This document shows, piece after piece, positions 7,459-16,922 of a DNA stretch of 25,006 nucleotides. Source of the DNA: JAFMDF01 sp964644655 (GTDB taxonomy: Bacteria > Bacteroidota > Bacteroidia > Chitinophagales > Saprospiraceae); assembly GCA_964644655.1 (NCBI GenBank), contig CAZXYA010000064.1, positions 1 through 25,006 of the forward strand. The letters run 5' to 3'. The notes beneath the pieces were generated by a model, which was not told where the DNA came from, made no database searches, and saw nothing but the letters and a program-made list of their open reading frames with translations. Positions within the stretch are counted from its first letter, which is position 1. Each line of letters begins with the position of its first letter. The position numbers and the translations under genes were made by a program.

Positions 7459-9591
7459 TCATCCCTTAGCTAAATATTTCCTCCATTCTTTATATATTTT
7501 GATAAACTGCTTCTTATTTAAATAGCGTGCTCCATTTTCTTCTTTGTCGGAGAAAACCTCTTCTATCTTAGTAATAGCTTGACCTTTTTTTTCAGATAAA
7601 AATAAGAAATTGCTATAGCTTAAATGAAAAGGTAATTCTTCTTTAATGAGTTCTATAATGGCGTTTTGCCTTTTATTTAATGAATTACCTTCGATAGGGA
7701 GCGTAGAGATATTAATAACGATTGCTACTTTAAAAGGATTTTTTTCTTTGGAATCGTCTTTTTTTTCAGAATCATTTATTAAACTAGCCTCAATAATATA
7801 AATATTAGGTTCATTTATATCATACTCTTGGTTAAGTAATATGGATAATTTCTGAGATAGTGGAAAATCAGCATTAGCATCATTAAGATTAAAGCTATTA
7901 TGTCTGCCTTGGCAGTATGCTTTATAGGTTATAATTAACTGATGTAATTTTTTTAACCATTTCCCTTCAGAATAATTAGCTTCTCCCCAAGCTTTTTTTA
8001 TTAAATCTCTATTAAAGTTTTCCCCATAACGATCAAGTGCGTATTCTCGAAGTCTAATTTGTTGGTTTTGGGTAAAACTATATTTTTTGTATATTTTTTT
8101 TAAATTATCTTTATCTTCAATTAAGCTTTGTTGTACTTCGAATAGTTGCTTTTTGTCGGCAATGAGTTTTTCGCTTTCCTCCTCTACATTTTCTTTTCCT
8201 TCGATTCGATTTATCCTTTTTTTAATAGAGGCTTCTTTTTCTTCAATTTGTGCTTCCTTATTTTGAATGAAGTTACCAGGTATATTTTTTAGAATTTCAG
8301 AGAAATAGGTTTCGACATCAATTTTTTCGTCATTAGATTTTCTATTAATTTTTAGTAATTCGGGAAAACTAATGAGTTTTACCAAAAAATCTACCATTAG
8401 GCTTTCAAAAAGTAACAAATAGGCTTGTAAGTCTTGAATTTGTTTTTGCTGATTCGAGAGTAACATTGATATATCTTCCAAACCTAAATTATAGTATTGA
8501 GGAAAAGTATATTGAATACTATAATAATCGGCTAAATCTTTTGTTAGGAGGTTGGATTGAGGTAGATATGTATCCCATTCCACCTTCCCATTGAGCAAAG
8601 GTTTAATAGATTTTTTTTTGTAATCAGCACGAACTCTTGATTGAATTTGAGGAGGTAAAGTAGCAATAAATTTTTCCTCGTCGAAAATGGCAATTTTTTT
8701 TTCTAGTACTTGTAATCTTGGAATGCTGAGTGCCGCTTCATTTTCAATACCAATTAAGTTGTTCCATTTAATGGTGTTCTGGGCTATAAATGCAGCAATA
8801 TCTATCTCTGTTTTCATTTTACCTAAAGAAGTAGCTACTAAATCTTCTGGATGAATAAACTTTTTAATGGGCACAGGTCCCTGATTTATTTGATTTAATT
8901 CATCTTCTTGAAGGTTTAATTTTTTGACAGATTTAGCATAGCGGATTTGGGGTTCGATATAGGCTTTTATATCCTCAATAAATTGAACAATAGAATTTAC
9001 AACTATATCTGCTGATAAGTTTTCAATTTGTTCATTATTAATTTTCAGATAATTTTGTACAGGATTTGGGTTTAATACAATGACTGCTTTACATTTTTCT
9101 CCAAAATTACGATATTGATTATAGTATGCTTGTATTGCCGCTGTGTTTACATCATTTACTTCTTTTTTAGATTGAACATAGATATTGTAAGTATTATCTG
9201 TATTTCCATTTACCCAAATATTTTTTATTAAATATTCATCTGAATAATCTAACAATAATTTTCTATAATCTAAAAGAGTTATAGGATTACTATATAAGAC
9301 TTCCTCCTGTTTTAGGAGGAAATAATCTTCTAAGCTAATTTTACTATCGGCAGTATTTTTAGCGAAAAAAAGTTGTTCAAAGTCAAGCTCGGTGGCTTTA
9401 AAACTCATTTCCGTAATAACGGAACATAAATTTTCCAGTACAGTTACTCCTGGGTCATGGTCATTATAATCTGTCCAAATATCACCACTCAATTGTTTAG
9501 ACCATTGGATGCCTTCTGCTTTTAAAGCATCCATATCTTGCGCCTTAGATAGTGGCTTATTTTTGACAATGTATTTTCGATTATCTGTCAT
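7459..9591 (-). CDS. Baseplate protein, Pvc12-like (gp7/baseplate J-associated)
   Basis: 710-residue baseplate component. The diagnostic N-terminal motif is DIWTDYNDHDPGVTVLENLC at residues 37-56, the Bacteroidota form of the (T/S)DYxxHDPGxTxLE signature of Pvc11/Pvc12 proteins. A second family-like block, QKQIQDLQAYLLLFESLMVDFL, lies at 382-403. Residues 443-503 are very rich in Lys/Glu with heptad-like spacing and probably form a coiled coil, a lineage-specific insertion. No catalytic function is expected; this protein helps build the wedge ring that links spike and sheath. It starts 2 nt after the stop of the 308-residue gene, so translation is probably coupled. Confidence 0.82.
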   Translation of the reverse strand: MTDNRKYIVKNKPLSKAQDMDALKAEGIQWSKQLSGDIWTDYNDHDPGVTVLENLCSVITEMSFKATELDFEQLFFAKNTADSKISLEDYFLLKQEEVLYSNPITLLDYRKLLLDYSDEYLIKNIWVNGNTDNTYNIYVQSKKEVNDVNTAAIQAYYNQYRNFGEKCKAVIVLNPNPVQNYLKINNEQIENLSADIVVNSIVQFIEDIKAYIEPQIRYAKSVKKLNLQEDELNQINQGPVPIKKFIHPEDLVATSLGKMKTEIDIAAFIAQNTIKWNNLIGIENEAALSIPRLQVLEKKIAIFDEEKFIATLPPQIQSRVRADYKKKSIKPLLNGKVEWDTYLPQSNLLTKDLADYYSIQYTFPQYYNLGLEDISMLLSNQQKQIQDLQAYLLLFESLMVDFLVKLISFPELLKINRKSNDEKIDVETYFSEILKNIPGNFIQNKEAQIEEKEASIKKRINRIEGKENVEEESEKLIADKKQLFEVQQSLIEDKDNLKKIYKKYSFTQNQQIRLREYALDRYGENFNRDLIKKAWGEANYSEGKWLKKLHQLIITYKAYCQGRHNSFNLNDANADFPLSQKLSILLNQEYDINEPNIYIIEASLINDSEKKDDSKEKNPFKVAIVINISTLPIEGNSLNKRQNAIIELIKEELPFHLSYSNFLFLSEKKGQAITKIEEVFSDKEENGARYLNKKQFIKIYKEWRKYLAKG

Positions 9592-9593
9592 TA

Positions 9594-10520
9594 TTAATTG
9601 ATTTCTTCGTTGGTTTTTTCGTCTGAGGATTGCTGCTTATCTTCTATCCAACTTTCGCCTTCCCAAAGTCGTTCGATGGTGTAATAAATTAATTTCTCAC
9701 TTGGAGCAATTTGTCCTAAGCATTTTAATTCTATTTTTCTACTCTTTTTATTAATTCTAGCGCTTAAATTAGCGCCCCAGTATTCCAGTCGCATTTTGTT
9801 TTCCTGAACTTTTATGCCATATTCTTCTTCTTTATTCAACTTAGTGTAAATCCATTCTTCAATTTTATAAAACAATCTTTTAAATATGTTAATATTTGTA
9901 TGTTTATTTTTTACCTTCTGTTTTGTTCTATTATTGGGAAAAAAAATAAAAACAGTTTCTAAATGGCTGTATCTTTTCAGTTGATTATTTTCTTTTTGAA
10001 TTAACCAGCCCTGTAATTTATATTTACCAAATGCTTTCTCAGGAATGATTGCATTTGTCGCTTCCCATTTTCCGCTAGCATATAGTTTTCCTTCGTCAAA
10101 ACCTTTAAATCCCGAAGAATAAATCCCTTTTTTAAGTGCTTTATCTATATGTTTTAAGCCTTGTCCGAGTTCTAGAGGCTTTGTGAATTTTAATGCCGAA
10201 GTTTGGTCAAAAGATATAATGTTTTGGGCTTTACCATCTTTTAAGATACCGATATCTAAAGTATTACCATTTTTAGATGCGGAAATAGTCCAATAAAGGT
10301 CATCACTTACTTTTAGTGCAAGGTGTCTATTAAAATCTTTTACAACTTCTGGAGTGATAACAAGATAACCTCTTTCATTAATCTCTTGATCATCTACGTC
10401 AGATACTCTTTCTATTCCATCCTGTAAAATATTCAGACTTGATTTTGTAATTTGTTTAGAAACAAGTCTTAGCGTATTATCTGCATTATCTATAAAGTTA
10501 TGTAATTTGTCTCTATTCAT
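9594..10520 (-). CDS. Unrecognised protein within the baseplate gene block
   Basis: 308-residue protein with no family I recognise. It has no signal peptide or membrane segment. Residues 1-35 are helical (DNTLRLVSKQITKSSLNIL). Residues 45-190 alternate in a beta-rich pattern, including ALKVSDDLYWTISASKNG and a FDEGKLYASGKWEATNAIIP segment. Residues 195-245 are Lys/Asn-rich and helical, and residues 250-290 return to beta strands. The charged tail (DKQQSSDEKTNEEIN) is probably disordered. The gene sits 20 nt after the Pvc11-like gene and 2 nt before the Pvc12-like gene, so it is made with baseplate proteins and is likely structural: a baseplate decoration, an adaptor, or a replacement for the missing fibre or fibre attachment protein. 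The role is inferred from position only. Confidence 0.7.
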   Translation of the reverse strand: MNRDKLHNFIDNADNTLRLVSKQITKSSLNILQDGIERVSDVDDQEINERGYLVITPEVVKDFNRHLALKVSDDLYWTISASKNGNTLDIGILKDGKAQNIISFDQTSALKFTKPLELGQGLKHIDKALKKGIYSSGFKGFDEGKLYASGKWEATNAIIPEKAFGKYKLQGWLIQKENNQLKRYSHLETVFIFFPNNRTKQKVKNKHTNINIFKRLFYKIEEWIYTKLNKEEEYGIKVQENKMRLEYWGANLSARINKKSRKIELKCLGQIAPSEKLIYYTIERLWEGESWIEDKQQSSDEKTNEEIN

Positions 10521-10540
10521 TATGTAATTACTTGAGTGTG

Positions 10541-13500
10541 TTAAATTCTTTTGCTGGTTAAACGATAATCAGTATCAAAACCTAAAATTGGTTTTTCTTC
10601 ATCCTGTCTTTCTAGTAATTTAGATTTATGAGAACGCCATTTTGAGTTAGATAAAAGAACTTTATGATGAGTAGGCGTTTCATCAGGTATAAAGATGACA
10701 TTAGTGTCTAATGTTTGTAATGGAGCGAATTTATTAAAAAAATGGAAGAATCTTTTATTTTTATAGATATAATAATAATAATATATAAAATCTTCAAAAG
10801 AGATATGTTCATGAGTTTTTTCAATACTTTTCTTTATCGATAGCATATCTAGTGTTGAGCCAATGTGTACCTTATTAGTAGACCACGGGTTTAAGAGCTG
10901 TTGAATTAATTGCTCTTTAAGCGCATAAGCTATTCCACTTAAATCTAAATTTATCCCATTATTTTTTAAAGAAAAATAAGAATGTGTTTGCAAAATAGCG
11001 TAATGTGGGTTTTCGACAATGACTTCTAAAAAGGTAGCAACAATATGTTGAATAAAGTTTCGCACTTTTATTAAAAAGGAAATGGGAAAAGCTGGGCGTA
11101 AAGTGCCTGTTTTTTTAAGAGGAATGATAACAACTCTAAGCTTTTTCCCATCTAAGAAAACTCGACATTGATTGACTTGTGGGAACTCATTATAAATAAT
11201 GGCTTCTATATCTTTAGTTTTTGAGGGCCTTTGGCGATGTCGAATATTAGTAGCAATTCTTTTAGAGAATATTGTTGTTTGCTCAATATTCCTTCCATTA
11301 AAAGATGGAATAGGTTGAAATACTTTTCTAACATCTGGCACCATTTCGAGTGTTCTAGTAATGGTATTCCCTAGCGAAATTTCTTGATACTTATTTTCTG
11401 CATGGGTATTTAATACTCTAGTAGCTTTTGTTCCATGAAGATGAATACGATTCGTTAATCCAAAACTTTCAGCATTTTCATCTACAACTACTGCAATCCA
11501 ATCAAGAGAGGCTGGTAAAATTGAACTTTGGGGTACAGTTCCTATGAGAGAAGGGATATTGAGTTGGATAATTCCTGACTGTTCAAATCCTTCGGTGGCA
11601 TCAGCTACTTTAGTAATTGGTTCAAATTTATTGTCACTTACCAGAAAAAAATTGGGAGGTAGAACGGTCGTTTTTGAGTTTGAAGGAATCAAGGAACTAC
11701 CTGCTAACTCAAAGTAGATAGAAATTAAACCTGCAGTTAGATTTTTAATGCCTAAAAGAAGGATTCCTTGCTGATTTTTCTTGCTAAGTTGGTTGGTATA
11801 TTTCTGGGTTAATAAACTGCTCTCTTCATTTATGATTAACTCTTTACCAAAAGGATGAATATGGTAAAACTGATGGTTTTCCTTATCTCCTTTCGTATCG
11901 GCTTTTGTTTTGTAACTAAGCTGAATACCTGTAAGTTCAGGCATCATCGGTGGATTAATCAAATAATCATCTTTATCATCCTCTTGATTCCTTATTTTAC
12001 CAATTTGACTAGCAATAACCTGCTGGTAAAGTCCTGTACCAAAAGGATTAGATGGCGCTATTAATTGCATTTCTATATATCCCCATTTTGTGTCTCGACT
12101 ATAAGGAGGGAGTTCAGTAGCCCATTCCTTCGGAGTAATATAAGGATTGTCAATTGTTGTTTTAATAGAAGATTTACGGTGTTCGCCGCTCAATTCTTCG
12201 TGGAACAAGGATTGAGTAGTAGCATCTCTAGTGGCATTAAATTTGATTTTATACTTACTTGAATCGGAGATATCACTATTATGCTTTGCATAAGCTTTAA
12301 AGTAGGTCTTAAAATTCCATTGAGGTAGTTTCCAATCCAATTGAAGGTTGATTTCTTTTAGTGATTTTTGAAAAACCTCTGCACTACCGATTACAAATTT
12401 TGAATATTTAGAAGGCGTAGCCCCAAAAGGATGAAAGGGTTGACTAATGTTTAAGATGCCTAAATCGTTATAACAAGTAAGGTCTTGAATACCCTCTGCG
12501 GCTACTTCTAACTGTATTTTTTGAGGATTAAGTTGGATGTTTTTTAATTGATTATAACAAGCTACTCTATTTCCGTTTTTAAATTCCGTTTTTCTCAATA
12601 GACATCTAATAGCAGGGAGATTCGCAAAGGATAGAAAAGGGGCAATAGGTGCGAACTCTTGTGCTAATTTTAGTTGCATTTGGATTTGTTTACTTGTAGT
12701 TTCTTCTTCTTCATTATCGGTTATTATGATTTTTATAGAAATCGTTTCTACAGAATACCAGCCATCCTTTGTAGTTATTTCAAAAAAACAATTCTCCTTT
12801 AAAAGTTCTAAAAGTTGTTCATTAGCATCTGCTAAATCTGGTAAGCTTATTGTAATGGTTCTTATTCCTTCTTTTAAGTATAATATTTTAGAAGCTACCG
12901 CAAATCCAAAATCTGCCACATTTTCTACTTCCGGTTTTTTATAAAGTGCAATATTTTTTCCAAAAGTTTCGAAGTTATTATACTCGGCTTCAAAAAAAAC
13001 TTGTTTTTTGAAGATTCCTTGGGTACTAGGTGTCTCTGGATTAGTGAAATATAAAGTCTTTATATCCATCAACTCTGCCTGAGACAAATGAACTGTATCT
13101 TGCGTCTTAAAGACAATATTATTGTTATTATTATCTCTTCCAGCATATAAGGCAATTCCTTTTTCAAGTGTAGATTGTTGTACAAATTTAGCTGGCTCAA
13201 AATAAACATGGGCAATATCTGGTAGGGTAGGAAGTCGTTTTTTTTGAATAATAGATTTGTAATAAAATTGAGTCAATTTTTCTGGGAGCAGATTGATGTC
13301 AGGAATTAAATACTGGTGAAATAGATTAATAAACGTGAATAATAAACCAATATCAGGAGCGTGATTTGCCCTTATGTAAAGGCTTTCTTGGTAGTCTGCC
13401 AACAAGTTGACTTGTAATTGTTGATAAAAGTTTTTTAAAGCTTGTATTGTTGTTTTTTGAGGAATATTTAGATTTTTTCCAATTAAGTCTTTAAAATCTT

Positions 13501-13804
13501 TACTTATTTTTTTGATTAATTCATCCCCTTCTTGTTGAACAGCCTTTTCTTCGAAATATTTTTCTGTTTTAGTGATAAATACTACATATTCCTTAATATC
13601 ATGCTCCTTAATACTATCGGAATCTACCGTTAACAAAAAGGCAAGTCGAAAGCCTATATTCTGTAAAAGGTATTGTTGCCAATTACTGATTATTTCATTA
13701 TTTTCTATCTTTAATAAGGCTGCGAATTGTAGTACAAAATTTTGTAATTCTAAAGAAGAACGGTTATCCAGTTGAAATGAATTCTTAGCGTTTACTTGGC
13801 TCAT
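10541..13804 (-). CDS. Large baseplate protein, Pvc11-like (gp6/baseplate J type)
   Basis: 1087-residue baseplate wedge protein, the largest in the cluster. Family-like segments near the N-terminus are HAPDIGLLFTFINLFHQY (about 148-165) and LPDIAHVYFEPAKFVQQS, followed by a KGIALYAGRDNNNNN beta region. The middle is long and beta-rich (about 200-800). The C-terminal third carries a baseplate-J-like block around RVLNTHAENKYQEISLGN and HRQRPSKTKDIEAIIYNEFP with QCRVFL...LRVVIIPLKK. The DHDPG signature is carried instead by the downstream Pvc12-like gene. The ATG at 13804 lies 5 nt after the gp25-like stop. In PVC-type loci a PAAR gene normally separates these two genes; here it is absent. Confidence 0.82.
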   Translation of the reverse strand: MSQVNAKNSFQLDNRSSLELQNFVLQFAALLKIENNEIISNWQQYLLQNIGFRLAFLLTVDSDSIKEHDIKEYVVFITKTEKYFEEKAVQQEGDELIKKISKDFKDLIGKNLNIPQKTTIQALKNFYQQLQVNLLADYQESLYIRANHAPDIGLLFTFINLFHQYLIPDINLLPEKLTQFYYKSIIQKKRLPTLPDIAHVYFEPAKFVQQSTLEKGIALYAGRDNNNNNIVFKTQDTVHLSQAELMDIKTLYFTNPETPSTQGIFKKQVFFEAEYNNFETFGKNIALYKKPEVENVADFGFAVASKILYLKEGIRTITISLPDLADANEQLLELLKENCFFEITTKDGWYSVETISIKIIITDNEEEETTSKQIQMQLKLAQEFAPIAPFLSFANLPAIRCLLRKTEFKNGNRVACYNQLKNIQLNPQKIQLEVAAEGIQDLTCYNDLGILNISQPFHPFGATPSKYSKFVIGSAEVFQKSLKEINLQLDWKLPQWNFKTYFKAYAKHNSDISDSSKYKIKFNATRDATTQSLFHEELSGEHRKSSIKTTIDNPYITPKEWATELPPYSRDTKWGYIEMQLIAPSNPFGTGLYQQVIASQIGKIRNQEDDKDDYLINPPMMPELTGIQLSYKTKADTKGDKENHQFYHIHPFGKELIINEESSLLTQKYTNQLSKKNQQGILLLGIKNLTAGLISIYFELAGSSLIPSNSKTTVLPPNFFLVSDNKFEPITKVADATEGFEQSGIIQLNIPSLIGTVPQSSILPASLDWIAVVVDENAESFGLTNRIHLHGTKATRVLNTHAENKYQEISLGNTITRTLEMVPDVRKVFQPIPSFNGRNIEQTTIFSKRIATNIRHRQRPSKTKDIEAIIYNEFPQVNQCRVFLDGKKLRVVIIPLKKTGTLRPAFPISFLIKVRNFIQHIVATFLEVIVENPHYAILQTHSYFSLKNNGINLDLSGIAYALKEQLIQQLLNPWSTNKVHIGSTLDMLSIKKSIEKTHEHISFEDFIYYYYYIYKNKRFFHFFNKFAPLQTLDTNVIFIPDETPTHHKVLLSNSKWRSHKSKLLERQDEEKPILGFDTDYRLTSKRI

Positions 13805-13809
13805 GGAGT

Positions 13810-14235
13810 TTAGATATTTGCTTCTAATTGAGAAAACGGATAAACAAGATTATGTCTAGAGTTGGTTAACTTTATAGTATAACTTAACTCTAAAATGATA
13901 AGTCCCTCCTGCTGTTGGTCGTAATTTAAATTAACACTTTCTACTCTTATACGTGATTCATGAGAAGCAATAGCGTGTCGAATTGTCTCTTCTATTAGAA
14001 AAATAGATTTGCTATCGATAGGGTCATATAGTTTAGCTTTTACTTTAGATCCATAACCTAGATTGGTTACTCTTTCTCCAGGCAAAGTATTGAACAAGAT
14101 AGATAGACTCTGTTCAATATCCTCAGCACCACCTACGGTCTGTACAGACCCTTCCTGTTGATTAAATTGAATTGGGAAATTCCATCCCTGTCCAAGAAAT
14201 GCATGGTCTATTGCAGTTTTTTCTTTGTCTGTCAT
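13810..14235 (-). CDS. gp25-like baseplate wedge / sheath-initiating protein (Pvc9-like)
   Basis: 141-residue GPW/gp25-family protein that joins the baseplate wedge to the first sheath ring. Recognisable features are GQGWNFPIQFNQQEG near the N-terminus, EDIEQSLSILFNTLPGERVTNLGYGS (the family's I.iLl.T.pGeR......G motif) in the middle, and an IEETIRHAIASHESRIRVESVNL helix-strand pair followed by a closing strand. Length is normal for the family. I start it at ATG 14235, 4 nt after the spike gene stop, rather than at a TTG at 14256 that would overlap the spike. It lies between spike and Pvc11-like genes as in PVC-type clusters. Confidence 0.93.
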   Translation of the reverse strand: MTDKEKTAIDHAFLGQGWNFPIQFNQQEGSVQTVGGAEDIEQSLSILFNTLPGERVTNLGYGSKVKAKLYDPIDSKSIFLIEETIRHAIASHESRIRVESVNLNYDQQQEGLIILELSYTIKLTNSRHNLVYPFSQLEANI

Positions 14236-14239
14236 ACCA

Positions 14240-16033
14240 TTAATTAATTTTAACAATTCCTCCTTTGATTACTGTTTGCGCAGTCGCTTTGGATTCAATG
14301 ATATTAGCTTGTTCTTCTATTTTCATATTGGCTTTCACTTTATAATTCATGCTTTCTGTGATAACATCTCCTGAACTAGCTTTTATTTTTGTATTACCTG
14401 ATGATTCAATGGTAACATCGCCTGTAGTTTTAATTTTTAAATCGGATTGACTCTCAATTAAAATACCTTTATCATTTAATGCCAAGACATTACCATTTTG
14501 ATCTTCAAATCTAATCCCTTTAAGTTCATCAGAGAGAATAATTTTATTATTCTCTGGTGTAGATAAACTAATTGCCTTTTTTTCTTCGTCAAAAGAGAAT
14601 GTAAGTTGTTCCCGACTAAAAAATGCCTTTATTTGATTATTTTCTTCTAATTCAAAAGGTGGAGCATTCGTTTGACTAAATAAACTACCTAATACGATAG
14701 GGGCTTGTAAATCATTACTTAAAAACCCCAATATGACTTCATTTCCTATTTCTGGAAAAAACATCGAGCCCGCACCATTAGTGGCGTATCTTTGTAGAAC
14801 TCTTGCCCAAACCCCTTCACTTTCACCTTCTAGGCCAGGGATCTCTACCAATATTCTAGTATTTCCTGCTGGGTCATCGTGAATCTGTTTAACTAAACCT
14901 ACTTGTAAACCTCGTAAATTACTTTGATTCGGACTAATTTGAGTATTATTATAACCTACTTCCTTTTTTAAACCAATGGTGATTTTAGTTATCCATTTTC
15001 CATCTTTAACGGTATGGTCTATTCCTGTAATATAGCCATTACCTGTAAAATAATTTCCCATTCGCAAAATCTCAACAGAACTGTCTAATTCGGGATCATT
15101 TGTACCAGAAACCACTAAGTAGCCATTTATTTTGCTAAGTTCAGCACTTAAAAGTTCTCCACTTGCCCAATCACTTATAACGGATGTGTCTAAATCTGCG
15201 TGAGATAATAATTTTTGGGGAATATCCGAAAACGTTGAGGTCATAGAGGAAGTATCTGTTTCCTCATCCCCCTGCTGAGGAATTGAAATCTCATTTGCAT
15301 TTTCATTTCTTAGAATTTGGTCTGTTGCATTCCAACTGCTGGCTGTGACATCAGGAAGAATAGACCTAGCAGTAAAGCTTAATTTTTGTCTAATGATATC
15401 TTTACCAAAATTCACTTGAAGGGTTTTATTATCAGCATCGGGTTTTTTAATGCTTATCTTACCATTATTTGTATAGACAACACAACCAATGCTTTTTGCT
15501 CTCGATAGCAAAAAATCCCAATCACTTATCCCAAATTGTATAATAGAAGGGTGTTCGTAAGTAGTAGATTCAATGGTTGCTGCGGTTACTTCATATCGGT
15601 CGATAATATCATTAAAAAGGTCTGCGTCTTTTTTCTGCTCATATAAAAAGTACTGTTGATTAAGGCTCATTTTAAAAGCTTCATCCACACACCTTAATAC
15701 AAAAAGCGGTTTCCGTTCACTATGAGTTTGAATATCTACTTGAACAATTATACCTGCAAAAGTAATTTCGTTTTCTTCTCCTGTTCCATAGCCAATTTCT
15801 ATTTTAACAGGAGTCCCGGGTTTAAAATCATTTGATTCCATAATCGGAAATTTCCCTTCAGCAACATCTCCATCAATAAAATAAACATCTGCCTTATTTA
15901 GCTTATTGATTTTTTTGAAAATAGCTATTTCTGTAAGCTGATAGGTATTATCAATTTCCGTATCATCAATAAAGATTTTGGTATTGACAATTTCTAAGTT
16001 TTCACTTGAATTAGGAGTTGCTACATCAGACAT
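14240..16033 (-). CDS. VgrG-like spike protein (gp27-gp5 type, Pvc8-like)
   Basis: 597-residue trimeric spike. Numbered from this start, residues 1-370 are gp27/gpD-like hub domains, including KIEIGYGTGEENEITFAGII and a FGISDWDFLLSRAKSIGCVV block. An OB fold follows at about 375-453 (GLVKQIHDDPAGNTRILVEI, then WARVL, MFFPEIGNEVILGF and APIVLGSLF). From about 477 to the end are repeated short strands (DLKIKTTGDVTIESSGNTKI and onward) of the triple beta-helix needle. No C-terminal enzyme extension is present. Two in-frame ATGs exist (16042 and 16033); the latter gives an 8-nt overlap with the LysM gene stop, suggesting translational coupling. The PAAR protein at 2928-3218 should cap the needle. 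Confidence 0.93.
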   Translation of the reverse strand: MSDVATPNSSENLEIVNTKIFIDDTEIDNTYQLTEIAIFKKINKLNKADVYFIDGDVAEGKFPIMESNDFKPGTPVKIEIGYGTGEENEITFAGIIVQVDIQTHSERKPLFVLRCVDEAFKMSLNQQYFLYEQKKDADLFNDIIDRYEVTAATIESTTYEHPSIIQFGISDWDFLLSRAKSIGCVVYTNNGKISIKKPDADNKTLQVNFGKDIIRQKLSFTARSILPDVTASSWNATDQILRNENANEISIPQQGDEETDTSSMTSTFSDIPQKLLSHADLDTSVISDWASGELLSAELSKINGYLVVSGTNDPELDSSVEILRMGNYFTGNGYITGIDHTVKDGKWITKITIGLKKEVGYNNTQISPNQSNLRGLQVGLVKQIHDDPAGNTRILVEIPGLEGESEGVWARVLQRYATNGAGSMFFPEIGNEVILGFLSNDLQAPIVLGSLFSQTNAPPFELEENNQIKAFFSREQLTFSFDEEKKAISLSTPENNKIILSDELKGIRFEDQNGNVLALNDKGILIESQSDLKIKTTGDVTIESSGNTKIKASSGDVITESMNYKVKANMKIEEQANIIESKATAQTVIKGGIVKIN

Positions 16034-16721
16034 AATCAACATTTATTAATGGAGGGAACTCTAACCGTTGTCCAGGTTTTAATTTTCTGAAATTCACCAA
16101 TTGATTAAATTTAGCAACCTGTATCATATATTTGGGGTCACCATATATTTCCTTACAATAATTGACCAAAGTGTCACTTTGGGTAGGAAACTTTATATGG
16201 CTCATATCAGGCGATTGAAAACTTTTGTCTTTTTCAAATTTAGCAGGGGGAATAAATCCCTCGAAAGACAAGTTTAATTTTGCCCTCAAGGTAGTCCCAT
16301 TAGAATCAAAAAGTGTATGGCTTTCTTGAATTGAGGTCAAATATCCTCGGAATAAAAAATATTTACCCCATTTAATTTCTAAAAAGTTAGCTTGATGAGA
16401 TTCTGATTGAAAATCATAAGCAATTGCCTTTAATTCTTGTATTTTTTCTTGTACATATTGGACATATCCTCCTTCGGTATCTTTAATGATACCGGTGCTG
16501 TCTAAAGTTAATTCAAAACTAAGTGTATCAGAACCTACTGCTCCTAATGTGGATACTTCTTGCCTCCCATGAGGTTTTTCATCTTTGTTTCTAATAATTT
16601 TACTACTCAAAGTTATCGTAGAGGGATTTATTTGGGCATAAAATAACTGTTCATCACCTTCTCCTGTGCCCTCTTTTCCCGATTTTTGGTAACCTTTGAT
16701 AGTTAATTTTTTTAAATGCAT
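16026..16721 (-). CDS. LysM-domain hub/tube-connecting protein (Pvc7-like)
   Basis: 231-residue hub protein that links the inner tube to the spike. Residues 1-160 resemble the family core: start MHLKKLTIKGYQ, then QINPSTITLSSKI and a LSFELTLDSTGI strand pair, then LEIKWGKYFLFRGYLTSIQ, then LRAKLNLSFEGF. A LysM domain follows at about 175-226 with SDTLVNYCKEIYGDPKYM and LKPGQRLEFPPL. In eCIS and T4-gp53-like proteins LysM serves structural contact rather than cell-wall digestion. It ends overlapping the spike start by 8 nt and begins 11 nt after the stop of the small DUF5908-like gene. Confidence 0.9.
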   Translation of the reverse strand: MHLKKLTIKGYQKSGKEGTGEGDEQLFYAQINPSTITLSSKIIRNKDEKPHGRQEVSTLGAVGSDTLSFELTLDSTGIIKDTEGGYVQYVQEKIQELKAIAYDFQSESHQANFLEIKWGKYFLFRGYLTSIQESHTLFDSNGTTLRAKLNLSFEGFIPPAKFEKDKSFQSPDMSHIKFPTQSDTLVNYCKEIYGDPKYMIQVAKFNQLVNFRKLKPGQRLEFPPLINVDYV

Positions 16722-16732
16722 TATAATAATTT

Positions 16733-16906
16733 TTATTTCATATTATCTCGTTCCAATTCTTCCTTAATCTGCTCTTTACAAGCCTCAATAATTTCTTTTT
16801 TTATCTTTTTAAGATATCCCTCAAGAAGACCATCACTAACCTGCATATTAGGTAAATCTCTTACCACTTTACCTTTAATGATTAACTCTTTGATAATAAT
16901 TGCCAT
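16733..16906 (-). CDS. Small DUF5908-like eCIS protein
   Basis: A 57-residue gene in the gap between the second tube gene and the LysM gene. The start MAIIIKELIIKGKVV matches the pattern of DUF5908 proteins (MPIEIKELxIKxxV), which are short proteins typical of eCIS clusters at this position. The remainder is a highly charged helix (GYLKKIKKEIIEACKEQIKEELERD). It starts 16 nt after the upstream stop and ends 11 nt before the next start, as expected for a real gene in this tight operon. Function is unknown; a small assembly or hub-tube interface factor is likely. Easily missed because of its size. Confidence 0.8.
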   Translation of the reverse strand: MAIIIKELIIKGKVVRDLPNMQVSDGLLEGYLKKIKKEIIEACKEQIKEELERDNMK

Positions 16907-16922
16907 AAATTTTTATTAGGTA

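Noticed and set aside
16026..16721. Cell-wall hydrolase, because of the LysM domain
   Set aside because: No catalytic domain; the N-terminal part and genomic position match the structural LysM hub protein of CIS.
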